Assembly (NCBI GenBank): GCA_001953215.1
Contig: CP019169.1
Span: 2,914,001 to 2,978,000 of the forward strand
Origin: Betaproteobacteria bacterium GR16-43
Lineage (GTDB): Bacteria; Pseudomonadota; Gammaproteobacteria; Burkholderiales; Usitatibacteraceae
Direction of reading: 5' to 3'
DNA: 64,000 nucleotides
Below the pieces are notes generated by a model. That model was not told the origin of the DNA, searched no databases, and saw nothing but the letters and a program-made list of their open reading frames with translations. A program made the position numbers and the translations under genes. Of the stretch, positions 56,432-64,000 are shown piece by piece (within the stretch, counting starts at the first letter, position 1; every line of letters starts with the position of its first letter).

Positions 56432-57199
56432 TCAGGCCTGGAGGAATCCGCGCACGAGACGCGCGAACTCCGCGGGTTTCTCATAGGCGGAAAGGTGGGC
56501 CGCGCCCTCGATCACGGCGAGCCGCGATTTCGGGATGCCGCGCACGAGCGTCTCGGACATCGCCACGGGCGTGCCCGGATCGAGCGAGCCCGCGATCACG
56601 AGCGTCTCGGCGAAGATGCGCGGCAAGGCTCCGGTGAAATCGAGCGCCGCGATCGCATCGCAGCAACCCACGTAGCCTTCGACGGGCGAGGCGAGGAAAG
56701 GCTTCATGGCTTCGGCGACGCTCTCCGGGTGCTCGCGCCGGAACGCTTCGGAAAAATTGCGCGACACGGCCATGTCGTGGAGCGCGGCGAGCCCGCCTTC
56801 GCGCACGAGCTTCTTGCGCGCTTCCCACATCTCGCGCCCGGCGCTGCCGTACGAGCTGCTGGTGTTCGACAGGACGAGGCGATTCACGCGGTCCGGATGG
56901 TGCAGCGCGAACGCCTGGCCCACCATGCCGCCCAGCGAGAGCCCGACGAAGTCCGCGCGCTCGATGCGCAGGTGGTCCAGCAGCGCGGCGCAATCGCCGG
57001 CCATCTGCTGGAGCGAGTAGGGTCCCGGCGGCACGGCACTGCGCCCGTGGCCCCTCAGGTCGGCGAGGATCGCGCGGCGTCCGCTCCCGAAGTGCTCGAG
57101 CATCGGCAGCCACATGCGATGGTCGTAGGCGATCGCGTGCGCGAAGAGGACCGGCGGCCCGTTGCCGCGCACCTCCGCGTGCAGGGCGACGGCGTTCAC
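56432..57199 (-). CDS. pcaD: 3-oxoadipate enol-lactonase PcaD
   Basis: A 255-residue alpha/beta hydrolase. Nucleophile Ser lies in GLSLGGMVGQ (~residue 97), the acid in AGSLDPGTP and the His in EGAAHLSAYEKP. It opens 3-oxoadipate enol-lactone to 3-oxoadipate. The GTG start at 57199 overlaps the pcaC stop (GTGA). In some bacteria pcaD and pcaC are fused (pcaL); here they are separate but coupled. Confidence 0.9.
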   Translation of the reverse strand: MNAVALHAEVRGNGPPVLFAHAIAYDHRMWLPMLEHFGSGRRAILADLRGHGRSAVPPGPYSLQQMAGDCAALLDHLRIERADFVGLSLGGMVGQAFALHHPDRVNRLVLSNTSSSYGSAGREMWEARKKLVREGGLAALHDMAVSRNFSEAFRREHPESVAEAMKPFLASPVEGYVGCCDAIAALDFTGALPRIFAETLVIAGSLDPGTPVAMSETLVRGIPKSRLAVIEGAAHLSAYEKPAEFARLVRGFLQA

Positions 57200-57600
57200 G
57201 ATCGACGCTTCGCCTTCTTCGGGGGTTTCAGCGCGTCGATCTCCGCGCGCGCTTCCTTGAAGCCGTGGTTCGCGGTGGGCACGCCGCAATAGATCATCGC
57301 GGTCAGCAGCAGCTCGCGGACGTCGTCGGTGGAGAGGTCGCCGGAACGCAGGGCCGCTCCGACGTGCAGCCGGTACTCCGTCCAGTGGCCCAGTGCGGCG
57401 AGCATCGCGATCGTGAGGAGCCGGCGCGTGCGATGGTCGAAGTGGGGGCGGTTCCACACGTCGTCCCAGGCGTGATGCGTGATGAGGCGCTGGAACTCCG
57501 CATTGAATTCGGTCTTCGTGGCTTCGGCGCGGTCGACCCACTCGTCGCCCAGGACCTTGCGCCGGGTCTTCATGCCGCGGCGGTAGGCGTTCTCGCTCAT
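57196..57600 (-). CDS. pcaC: 4-carboxymuconolactone decarboxylase PcaC
   Basis: A 134-residue CMD/AhpD-fold protein of normal length: RRKVLGDEWVDRAEATKTEFNAEFQ, ITHHAWDDVWNRPHFDHRTRRL (catalytic His region) and CGVPTANHGFKEA. It decarboxylates 4-carboxymuconolactone to 3-oxoadipate enol-lactone. Its ATG overlaps the pcaB stop (ATGA). Confidence 0.92.
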   Translation of the reverse strand: MSENAYRRGMKTRRKVLGDEWVDRAEATKTEFNAEFQRLITHHAWDDVWNRPHFDHRTRRLLTIAMLAALGHWTEYRLHVGAALRSGDLSTDDVRELLLTAMIYCGVPTANHGFKEARAEIDALKPPKKAKRRS

Positions 57601-58763
57601 CGTTCGATCTCCTTCAGCAGTTCTTCGAGGGCCGCCTGCAGGCCGGCGCCCGAGGCTTCGCCCGCCGCGGCCACTTCGGGCTGCGCGCGCAGGTTCGCGG
57701 CCATGCGTTCGGCGTCGACCACCAGCGAGAGCGCGATGCGGTCGAGGAAATCGAGGCTGCAGCCGAGGGCGTTGGCGAGGTCGGGCACGGTGGCGACTTC
57801 GGCCTGCCAGCCGCCCGCGGCGCGCTCGTGTTCCGCCTGGCCGGCGGCGGCGTGGATCGTGGCCAGCAGGCCGGGCGCGCGCAGCGCCGCGGCGATGGCA
57901 TGCACGCATCCGACGGGATTCCGCTTGTGCGCCATCGCGCTCGACGCGCCCACGCCGGGCCGCGGAGGCGCTTCCCGCATCTCGCCCACTTCGGCTTGCG
58001 AGAGCAGCACGAGGTCGTTCGCGATCTTGCCGGTGGCGAGGATCACGAGGCCGATGCGATCGAGGAGGTCGATCCAGGCGCCGCGATGCGTGTGCCACGA
58101 AGGCGCGTCGGTGAGGCCCAGGCGGCGCGCAACGTGCGCGCGCACCGCGCCGGCTTTCGTGCCGAGGCGTTCGAGCGCGCCGACCGGGCCGCCCAGTTGC
58201 ACGGCGAGCGCGGGACGGGCGGCCTCGAGGCGCTTTCGCTCCGCTTCGAGGGCGGCCGCCCAGCGGGCCAGCTTGAGACCCGCGGTCATGGGCAGGGCCG
58301 GCTGCATCAGCGTGCGCCCGAGCATCGGGGTGGCCCGGTGCTCGCGGGCGCGGCGGGCCAGCGACTTCACGGCCACGCGCAGGGTCGCGTCGGCTTCGTC
58401 GAGGCAGCGGCGCAGGGCCATCGCCATCGCCGTGTCGATCACGTCCTGGCTCGTGGCGCCGACGTGCACATGGGCCGCGGCTTGCTGCGATTCCTTCGCG
58501 ACGCGCGCGCGCAACGCGTCGACGAACGGTACGGCGATGCTGGCCGATTGCTTGCCTTGCGCGATCAGGGTCTCGGCATCGAGCGTGGCGCGTGCCGCGG
58601 CTTCGATCAGCGCCGCGGACGCCGCCGGGATGATGCCTTCCTCCGCTTCGGCGTGGGCCAGGGCCACTTCGAAATCGAGCATCGCGCGGACGAACGCTGC
58701 GGCGCCGAGCGCAGCCTCGAACGACGGACGCAGCAGCGTGCGCGCGGCCGGGTTGGCGCTCAC
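57597..58763 (-). CDS. pcaB: 3-carboxy-cis,cis-muconate cycloisomerase PcaB
   Basis: A 388-residue member of the fumarase/aspartase superfamily, a little shorter than the usual ~450. HVHVGATSQDVIDTAMAM contains the conserved catalytic-site region and GVGASSAMAHKRNPVGCV the superfamily signature SSxMxxKxNP. It cyclises 3-carboxymuconate to 4-carboxymuconolactone. The GTG start overlaps the regulator gene stop (GTGA), so the whole set from regulator to pcaJ is one coupled unit. Confidence 0.9.
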   Translation of the reverse strand: MSANPAARTLLRPSFEAALGAAAFVRAMLDFEVALAHAEAEEGIIPAASAALIEAAARATLDAETLIAQGKQSASIAVPFVDALRARVAKESQQAAAHVHVGATSQDVIDTAMAMALRRCLDEADATLRVAVKSLARRAREHRATPMLGRTLMQPALPMTAGLKLARWAAALEAERKRLEAARPALAVQLGGPVGALERLGTKAGAVRAHVARRLGLTDAPSWHTHRGAWIDLLDRIGLVILATGKIANDLVLLSQAEVGEMREAPPRPGVGASSAMAHKRNPVGCVHAIAAALRAPGLLATIHAAAGQAEHERAAGGWQAEVATVPDLANALGCSLDFLDRIALSLVVDAERMAANLRAQPEVAAAGEASGAGLQAALEELLKEIER

Positions 58764-59629
58764 GAGTTCCCCCGCGACGCCGGCACGCACAGGTCCTCGG
58801 CCGCTTCCCGCAGCACGGGGAAATAGGTGCGCTGGAGTTCGGCCACGGTGATCCGGTAGGCCTGCGTTCCGGCGTTCATCGCGGCCACGATGTTGCCGTT
58901 GGGGTCGCGCACCGGGACCGCGATCGATCGCAGGCCGATCTCGAGCTCCTGGTCGACGACCGCGTAGCCGTCGCGCTGCACGGCTTCGATGGCTACGCGC
59001 AGCTTCTCGCGCGAGACGAGCGTGTGTTGCGTGTGGCGCTCGGGTTCGATGCGCGCGAGGTAGGCCTGCAATCCGGTGGAGGTGAGCCCGGACAACAGCA
59101 CGCGGCCGAGCGACGTGCAATACGCGGGCAGGCGGCTTCCGACCGCGAGATCCACCGACATGATCCGCCGCGAGGTCTTCGATCGCGCGACGTAGACCAC
59201 TTCGTCCTTCTCGAGCACGGCGATCGAGCTCGATTCGTGCAGCTTCTCGCTCACGCCGTCGAGCACGGGTTGCGCCAGCGCGGCGAGCGGGCTCGAATGC
59301 AGGTAGGCGAAGCCCAGCGTGAGGATCTTCGCGCGCAACGCGAACGTGCGCCGCTCGGCGTCGTGGCCGACGTAGCCCAGGCGGGTGAGCGTGTGCAGCA
59401 CGCGCCGCACCGCGGCGCGCGGGATCCCGGTGCGCAGGCTCAATTGCGAGATCGACTGGTTCGGGCGTTGCTGCGAGAACGCGCGCAGCACGACGAGGCC
59501 GCGGGCGAGCGACGTCATGAAGTCGGGATCGCCGCCGAGGGCCTCGATCTCCTGCGCGGGTACGCTCGCGGGGGCGTCGGCCTTCGCTTCGGGGGCGTCG
59601 GTTTTCTTGCGGGGCAGGGCTCGAGCCAA
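58760..59629 (-). CDS. IclR-family regulator of the pca genes (PcaR/PcaU type)
   Basis: About 289 residues: winged helix-turn-helix (FMTSLARGLVVLRAFSQ to RRVLHTLTRLGYV) then an IclR effector domain (LPAYCTSLGRVLLSGL, DQELEIGLRSIAVPVRD). It is expected to control pca genes in response to protocatechuate or 3-oxoadipate. No ATG precedes the conserved part; I take TTG 59629, another TTG at ~59659 is possible, and ATG 59521 would cut before the wing. Divergent pcaH is 117 bp away and a candidate operator lies between. Confidence 0.85.
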   Translation of the reverse strand: MARALPRKKTDAPEAKADAPASVPAQEIEALGGDPDFMTSLARGLVVLRAFSQQRPNQSISQLSLRTGIPRAAVRRVLHTLTRLGYVGHDAERRTFALRAKILTLGFAYLHSSPLAALAQPVLDGVSEKLHESSSIAVLEKDEVVYVARSKTSRRIMSVDLAVGSRLPAYCTSLGRVLLSGLTSTGLQAYLARIEPERHTQHTLVSREKLRVAIEAVQRDGYAVVDQELEIGLRSIAVPVRDPNGNIVAAMNAGTQAYRITVAELQRTYFPVLREAAEDLCVPASRGNS

Positions 59630-59645
59630 GGCGAAGCCGTGTGGG

Positions 59646-59673
59646 CGATAAACGCACAATGTGTCAATAATCG
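59646..59673. promoter_or_regulatory. Candidate IclR-type operator between regulator and pcaHG
   Basis: An imperfect inverted repeat CGATAAACGCACA / TGTGTCAATAATCG. Its half-sites resemble the CGATAATCGCACA-type sites known for PcaR/PcaU relatives. It overlaps the region just upstream of the pcaH -35. Confidence 0.55.
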
Positions 59674-59676
59674 CCC

Positions 59677-59705
59677 TTGACGTCAATGGGCGCAACGTCG
59701 ATGCT
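59677..59705 (+). promoter_or_regulatory. Candidate pcaHG promoter
   Basis: TTGACG (59677-59682), a 17 bp spacer and GATGCT (59700-59705), about 40 bp before the pcaH start. The -35 is good and the -10 poor, as expected for an activated promoter. Confidence 0.45.
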
Positions 59706-59745
59706 CTCGAAAAAATATCAACATAAGAGAAACACGAGAGGAGAA

Positions 59746-60450
59746 ATGGCCCACGACGGACCCTATCGCCGGAGCGCCCCGGGCTCGCAGCCGGCGTACC
59801 TGCACGAACCCTACGGTTCGACGCGCAAGCGCGCTCCCCTGAAGCCCCTGGTGGCGGCACCGCAACTCGCCGGCGAACTCGCCGGCCCCGCCTTCGCCGC
59901 CTCGGACCTGGGCCCGGCCCACGACGACCTCACCGCGCACGGAAAAGGCCCGGTGCTCGGCGAACGCATCATCGTCTCGGGCCGCGTGCTCGATGAAGAC
60001 GGCCGCCCCGCGGCGAACACGCTGGTCGAGGTCTGGCAGGCGAATGCGGCCGGCCGCTATGCCCATCGCGGCGACCAGCACGATGCGCCGCTCGATCCGA
60101 ACTTCTCCGGCGAAGGCCGCGTGATGACCGATGCGGAAGGCCGCTATCGCTTCGTCACCGTGAAGCCCGGTGCCTATCCTTGGGGCAACCATCCCAACGC
60201 GTGGCGCCCCGCGCACATCCACTTCTCCGTGTTCGGTCCTTCCGTCCTCACGCGGCTCGTGACGCAGATGTATTTCCCCGGGGATCCGCTGCTGGAGATC
60301 GACCCGATCTACAACAGCACGCCCGACCCGTCGGCGCGAAAGCGGCTCATCGCGGCGTTCGACCTCGGGCTCACGAAGCCCGACTGGGCGCTCGGCTACC
60401 GCTTCGACATCGTGCTGCGGGGCCGCGACGCCACGCCGAGGGAGCGCTGA
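59746..60450 (+). CDS. pcaH: Protocatechuate 3,4-dioxygenase beta subunit PcaH
   Basis: A 234-residue subunit carrying the iron site: Tyr in GRYAHRGD, Tyr in AYPWGNHPNAW and two His in RPAHIHFSVFG; the Arg between them (WRPAHIHF) is conserved too. It opens protocatechuate between the hydroxyls to 3-carboxy-cis,cis-muconate. ATG 59746 follows GAGAGGAG at an ideal distance. pcaG starts one base after its stop. Confidence 0.95.
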   Translation: MAHDGPYRRSAPGSQPAYLHEPYGSTRKRAPLKPLVAAPQLAGELAGPAFAASDLGPAHDDLTAHGKGPVLGERIIVSGRVLDEDGRPAANTLVEVWQANAAGRYAHRGDQHDAPLDPNFSGEGRVMTDAEGRYRFVTVKPGAYPWGNHPNAWRPAHIHFSVFGPSVLTRLVTQMYFPGDPLLEIDPIYNSTPDPSARKRLIAAFDLGLTKPDWALGYRFDIVLRGRDATPRER

Positions 60451-60451
60451 G

Positions 60452-60979
60452 ATGCAAGGAACCACGCCTTCCCAGACCGTCGGCCCGTTCTTCAGCATCG
60501 GCTGTTCCTGGATGGATTCGGGCAACCTCGCTTCCGCCGCATTTCCGGGCGAACGGATCGCGATCCGCGGCCGCATGCTCGACGGTGACGGCAAGCCCGT
60601 CGCCGATGGACTGATCGAAATCTGGCAGGCCGATCCCGCGGGCCGCTTCGACAACCCGGCCTTTCGCGGCTTCGGACGCATTTCCACGCAAGCCGAGGGC
60701 CGCTTCGCATTCACGACGGTTCGACCGGGCCGCATCGCCGCGCCCGGCGGCCCGTCGCAGGCCGCGCACCTGTTGGTGACCGTGTTCGCGCGCGGCATGC
60801 TGAAGCACGCCATGACGCGCCTGTACTTTCCCGACGACCCCGCGCATGCGGAGGATCCGGTGCTCTCGCGGGTCGAGCCCGCGCGCCGTGCCACGCTGAT
60901 CGCGCGCAAGGGGGCCGATGCGCTCGAGTGGGACATCGTCCTGCAGGGCCGGGACGAAACGGTTTTTTTCGATCTCTAG
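60452..60979 (+). CDS. pcaG: Protocatechuate 3,4-dioxygenase alpha subunit PcaG
   Basis: A 175-residue subunit with the same fold as PcaH but without the iron ligands: TPSQTVGPFFSIG opening, GLIEIWQADPAGRFDNP and LVTVFARGMLKHAMTRLYFPDD. It completes the (alpha-beta-Fe) unit and shapes the substrate pocket. It is about 25 residues shorter than typical PcaG of ~200. The binding-protein gene follows 25 bp downstream, perhaps on the same transcript. Confidence 0.93.
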   Translation: MQGTTPSQTVGPFFSIGCSWMDSGNLASAAFPGERIAIRGRMLDGDGKPVADGLIEIWQADPAGRFDNPAFRGFGRISTQAEGRFAFTTVRPGRIAAPGGPSQAAHLLVTVFARGMLKHAMTRLYFPDDPAHAEDPVLSRVEPARRATLIARKGADALEWDIVLQGRDETVFFDL

Positions 60980-61004
60980 TTCGATCTCCAGGAGGAGTAG
61001 ACCG

Positions 61005-62162
61005 ATGAAACGATTGTTCCTCGCCGCCACGCTGCTCGCCGCCGCGCCGCTCTTCGCCCAGGAGCCCCTGAAGATCGGCGTGATCGCGCCGTTCTCCGGA
61101 CCGTTCGCCGACTACGGCCGCCAGTTCGAAGGCGGCATCAAGGCCTTCATGAAGGTGAATGGCGACACGATCGCGGGCCGCAAGGTCGAGATCCTCTATC
61201 GCGATACCACGGGACCCAACCCCGAGATCGCCAAGCGCTTCGCGCAGGAGCTGGTGACGCGCGACAAGGTCGACTTCCTCGCCGGCTTCGGGCTCACGCC
61301 CGAGGCGCTCGCCGTGGCCGACGTCGCGACCGAGGCGAAGAAGCCCATGATCGTGATGAACGCCGCCTCGTCGATCGTCACGACGAAGTCGCCCTACATC
61401 GTGCGTTTCTCCATGACGCTGCAGCAGGTCTCGGCGCCGATGGGCGCGTGGGCCGCGAAGAACGGCATCAAGAAGGCGTACACCCTGGTTTCCGACTATG
61501 CGCCCGGCATCGACTCGGAAACGGGCTTCAAGAATGCGTTCACCGCGGCGGGCGGAACCGTGGCCGATTCGATCCGCGTGCCGTTGCGCAATCCCGATTT
61601 CGCGCCGTACCTGCAGCGCGTGAAGGACGCGAAGCCCGATGCGGTGTTCGTCTTCCTTCCGGCGGGCGAGCAGGGCATCGCCTTCATGAAGGGCTTCCAG
61701 GAGCGCGGCCTCGCCCAGGCCGGCATCAAGGTGATCGCCACCGGCGACATCACGGACGACCACGTGATCGACGCGATGGGCGACGTGGCGCTGGGAATGA
61801 TCACCACATTCCACTATTCCGCCGCGCACGAGTCGCCGGAGAACCAGGCGTTCCTGAAGGCCTTCGCCGAGGTCGCCGCCGACAAGGGCCGGCCGAACTT
61901 CATGGCGGTGGGCGGCTACGACGGCATGGCCGGCATCTACGAGGTGACGAAGAAGCTCGGTGGGAAGATCGACGGCGACAAGGCCATGGAGGCCTTCAAG
62001 GGACTGAAGCTCGCGAGCCCGCGCGGCGCGATCGCGATCGACCCGGCCACGCGCGATATCGTGCAGACCGTGTACGTCCGCAAGGTCGAGAAGCGCGGCG
62101 CCTCGTACTACAACGTCGAGTTCGACCGCATCGCCGACGTGAAGGACCCCGGCAAGCCGTGA
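61005..62162 (+). CDS. ABC transporter substrate-binding protein next to the pca genes
   Basis: A 385-residue Peripla_BP_6 protein with a signal peptide cut near LFAQ (residue 19). PLKIGVIAPFSGPFADYGRQFEGG and EILYRDTTGPNPEIAKRFAQELV are family segments. This subgroup is often found beside aromatic-degradation genes and binds aromatic acids or related carboxylates; protocatechuate or a lignin-derived acid is a reasonable guess. The start follows GGAGGAG. The LivH gene follows after 127 bp containing a stem-loop. Confidence 0.85.
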   Translation: MKRLFLAATLLAAAPLFAQEPLKIGVIAPFSGPFADYGRQFEGGIKAFMKVNGDTIAGRKVEILYRDTTGPNPEIAKRFAQELVTRDKVDFLAGFGLTPEALAVADVATEAKKPMIVMNAASSIVTTKSPYIVRFSMTLQQVSAPMGAWAAKNGIKKAYTLVSDYAPGIDSETGFKNAFTAAGGTVADSIRVPLRNPDFAPYLQRVKDAKPDAVFVFLPAGEQGIAFMKGFQERGLAQAGIKVIATGDITDDHVIDAMGDVALGMITTFHYSAAHESPENQAFLKAFAEVAADKGRPNFMAVGGYDGMAGIYEVTKKLGGKIDGDKAMEAFKGLKLASPRGAIAIDPATRDIVQTVYVRKVEKRGASYYNVEFDRIADVKDPGKP

Positions 62163-62189
62163 GCTCGATAAGCATTTTCGATAGGCACG

Positions 62190-62216
62190 CCGCGCGGAAA
62201 GGTGCGCTCCGCGCGG
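62190..62216 (+). terminator. Intercistronic stem-loop between binding protein and LivH genes
   Basis: Perfect 9 bp stem CCGCGCGGA / TCCGCGCGG with a 9 nt loop and no T run, 27 bp after the binding-protein stop. Position and type match the stem-loop between urtA and urtB and suggest differential expression of binding protein and permease. Confidence 0.55.
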
Positions 62217-62289
62217 GGCCGCGACGCAGAATGCCGCTGTTGCAGGAGGCGGCGCCGATAAGCCGTCCCGATAATCGACCAGGAGGAGC

Positions 62290-63156
62290 GTGATCGCGAA
62301 TTTCATCGGCGTGCTGTTCGACGGCATCGCCTACGGCAGCCTGCTGTTTCTGATCAGCATCGGGTTGTCCGTCACGCTCGGCCTCATGAATTTCGTGAAC
62401 CTCGCCCACGGGGCCTTCGCGATGCTGGGGGGGTACGTGTGCGTCATGCTCATGACACGCTGGGGCGTACCCTTCCTCGCGACCCTCCCGATCGCGTTCA
62501 TCGCGACGGCTACCGTGGGCGCGGTGCTGGAGCGCACGCTCTATCGCCGCTTGTACAAGGCAAGCCACCTCGACCAGGTGCTCTTCAGCATCGGCCTCAC
62601 CTTCATGGCGATCGCGGCGGCCACGTACGCGTGGGGTCCGTCGCAGCAGCCGGTGCGCCTGCCGGACTTGCTGCGCGGCCAGGTCGAGGTCTTCGGCCTG
62701 CAGCTCGGCACCTATCGCCTGTTCCTCGTCGCCGTCGTCGTCGCGATCACCTTCGCGCTCGCGTGGCTGATGGAGAAGACGCGCTTCGGCGCGCAGGTGC
62801 GCTCGGCCGTCGACGACGCGGACGTGGCGAACGGCGTGGGCATCAACGTGAACCTGATCTTCAGCCTCATGTTCGCGCTCGGCACCGGGCTCGCGGGGCT
62901 GGGCGGGGCGCTGGGCATCGACGTGCTGGGCCTCGATCCCACGTTCCCGCTCAAGTACATGGTGTACTTCCTGCTGGTGGTGGCCGTGGGTGGCGCGGGA
63001 ACGATCCGCGGGCCGCTGGTCGCCGCGCTCGTGCTCGGCATCTTCGACGTGGCGGGCAAGTACTACGTGCCCCAGGTGGGCGCGTTCATCATCTACACGC
63101 TGATGGTGCTGCTGCTGATCGCGTTCCCCGCCGGGCTCTACGGGAGGCGCGCATGA
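62290..63156 (+). CDS. livH: Branched-chain-type ABC transporter permease LivH
   Basis: A 288-residue inner-membrane permease with about eight helices and LivH signatures: GIAYGSLLFLISIGLSVTLGLMNFVNLAHGAFAMLGGY and the coupling loop AVDDADVANGVGINVN. It forms the import channel with LivM. The GTG start follows AGGAGGAG. The stop overlaps the ATG of the next gene. Confidence 0.92.
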   Translation: MIANFIGVLFDGIAYGSLLFLISIGLSVTLGLMNFVNLAHGAFAMLGGYVCVMLMTRWGVPFLATLPIAFIATATVGAVLERTLYRRLYKASHLDQVLFSIGLTFMAIAAATYAWGPSQQPVRLPDLLRGQVEVFGLQLGTYRLFLVAVVVAITFALAWLMEKTRFGAQVRSAVDDADVANGVGINVNLIFSLMFALGTGLAGLGGALGIDVLGLDPTFPLKYMVYFLLVVAVGGAGTIRGPLVAALVLGIFDVAGKYYVPQVGAFIIYTLMVLLLIAFPAGLYGRRA

Positions 63157-64000
63157 CCGGCGGCGCGCAGATCGCCGAGATGGCACGTCCGCGCATCGAG
63201 GCGATGGCCGAGGGCCTGTCCACGGCGCGCTGGACGCTGACCGAGGTCGCGTTCTGGCTGGTGCCGGTGGCGTGCTTCTTCCTGCTGTCGGACTATCTCG
63301 TCCTCGGCAGCCAGATCCTCATCACGGCGCTCTTCGCGCTCTCGCTCGACCTCGTGCTCGGCTATGCGGGCGTCGTCTCGCTGGGCCACGCCGCGTTCTT
63401 CGGCCTGGGGGCGTACACCGCGGGCCTGCTCGGGCGGCATGGTTGGGGCGAGCCGCTGTCGGGACTGTTGCTGGCCGCGGCGGTCGCCGCGCTCGCGGGA
63501 TGGCTCACGAGCTTCCTCGTCGTGCGCGGCCGCGACCTCACGCGGCTCATGGTGACGCTCGGCATCGGGCTGTTGTTCTTCGAGGCCGCGAACAAGGCGG
63601 CGTTCGTGACCGGCGGCGTCGACGGGCTCTCGGGCGTGACGATGTGGAAGCTCTTCGGCGTCTTTCGTTTCGACCTTGGCGGCAAGACGGCGTATGCGTA
63701 CAGCCTCGTGGTCCTCTTCGTCGCGTTCGTGTTCGCGCGGCGGCTGGTGGCCTCGCCGTTCGGCCTTTCCTTGCGCGCGGTTCGGGAGAACGCCACGCGC
63801 ATGCCGGCACTCGGCGCCTCGGTGCGCTCCCGCCTGGTGATCGCCTACACGATCGGCGCGGCCCTGGCGGGCATCGCCGGCGCGCTCCTCGCGCAGACCA
63901 CGCAATTCGTGGGCCTCGATTCCCTCGGGTTCCAGCGCTCGGCCGAACTGGTCGTGATGCTGGTGCTGGGCGGTGCCGGCCGCCTGTACGGCGCGGTGAT
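63153..64000 (+). CDS. livM: Branched-chain-type ABC transporter permease LivM (3' truncated by the window)
   Basis: The first ~282 codons of a LivM permease; the frame is open at the right edge. LVLGYAGVVSLGHAAFFGLGAYTAGLL and the coupling loop RAVRENATRMPALGASVRSRLVIAY are present. The first ~25 residues (TGGAQIAEMARPRIEAM) are an extra polar N-terminus. ATGA overlap with livH. ATPase genes presumably follow beyond the window. Confidence 0.92.
   Translation, partial: MTGGAQIAEMARPRIEAMAEGLSTARWTLTEVAFWLVPVACFFLLSDYLVLGSQILITALFALSLDLVLGYAGVVSLGHAAFFGLGAYTAGLLGRHGWGEPLSGLLLAAAVAALAGWLTSFLVVRGRDLTRLMVTLGIGLLFFEAANKAAFVTGGVDGLSGVTMWKLFGVFRFDLGGKTAYAYSLVVLFVAFVFARRLVASPFGLSLRAVRENATRMPALGASVRSRLVIAYTIGAALAGIAGALLAQTTQFVGLDSLGFQRSAELVVMLVLGGAGRLYGAV

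Overview
The window is high-GC bacterial chromosome, densely packed on both strands with many ATGA/GTGA stop-start overlaps. Gene content points to a heterotrophic betaproteobacterium: class I PHA synthase with PhaB and PhaR, the split PcaHG/PcaIJ protocatechuate route, a urt-ure urea block, RelA with an EFDD-type synthetase, RF2 with a programmed frameshift and a tRNA with encoded CCA. I cannot name the genus from sequence alone. There is no phage, integrase, IS transposase or CRISPR array. The unusual content is several families of small palindromic repeats.

Layout. 1-1802: end of an RluD-type pseudouridine synthase, pgeF and a ZIP metal transporter, translationally coupled. 1850-9667: a PHA region (phaC, phaB, a second phaB-like reductase, phaR) that encloses a histidine kinase and an EAL/degenerate-GGDEF response regulator. 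The phaB2-phaR gap carries a paired inverted-repeat module, a candidate small RNA with its own sigma70-like promoter and terminator, and a palindromic candidate operator shared with phaR. 9664-25030: housekeeping genes (rimO, lysS, prfB, recJ, lolC/E, lolD), an M20 peptidase, an orphan branched-chain-type binding protein whose 3' end is duplicated around a second copy of the repeat module, a second histidine kinase, an AlkA-type glycosylase and a DUF2062 protein. 25070-28383: comEC, a small exported peptide and an exported intradiol dioxygenase. 28402-36412: an Anbu proteasome-like locus (ATP-grasp, alpha-E, Anbu, periplasmic protein, transglutaminase/DUF2126) followed by a metal-dependent hydrolase. 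36532-43149: relA, a nuclease-like/cyclase fusion, a macrodomain protein, rlmI, a GNAT acetyltransferase and tRNA-Val(GAC).

43219-54520 is one long leftward nitrogen unit. A sigma54-type promoter precedes urtA; then come urtBCDE (urea ABC importer) and ureDABCEFG (nickel urease and assembly factors), so imported urea is hydrolysed to ammonia. 54768-60979 is the protocatechuate branch of the beta-ketoadipate pathway: a divergent IclR-type regulator, pcaHG to the right, and pcaB, pcaC, pcaD, pcaI, pcaJ downstream of the regulator to the left. 61005-64000 begins a second ABC uptake system (binding protein, LivH, partial LivM), probably for an aromatic or related compound.

Dispersed repeats: two copies of a 340-380 bp module built from two inverted ~88 bp units; four hairpins whose 31-39 bp arms are made of 9-10 nt periods (three sequence types, all within or next to the Anbu, ure and urt operons); and two copies of a 19 bp GGGGTC-R-GACCCC palindrome. 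Coordinates and starts were worked out by eye from sequence; family names rest on motif recognition, not on database searches.
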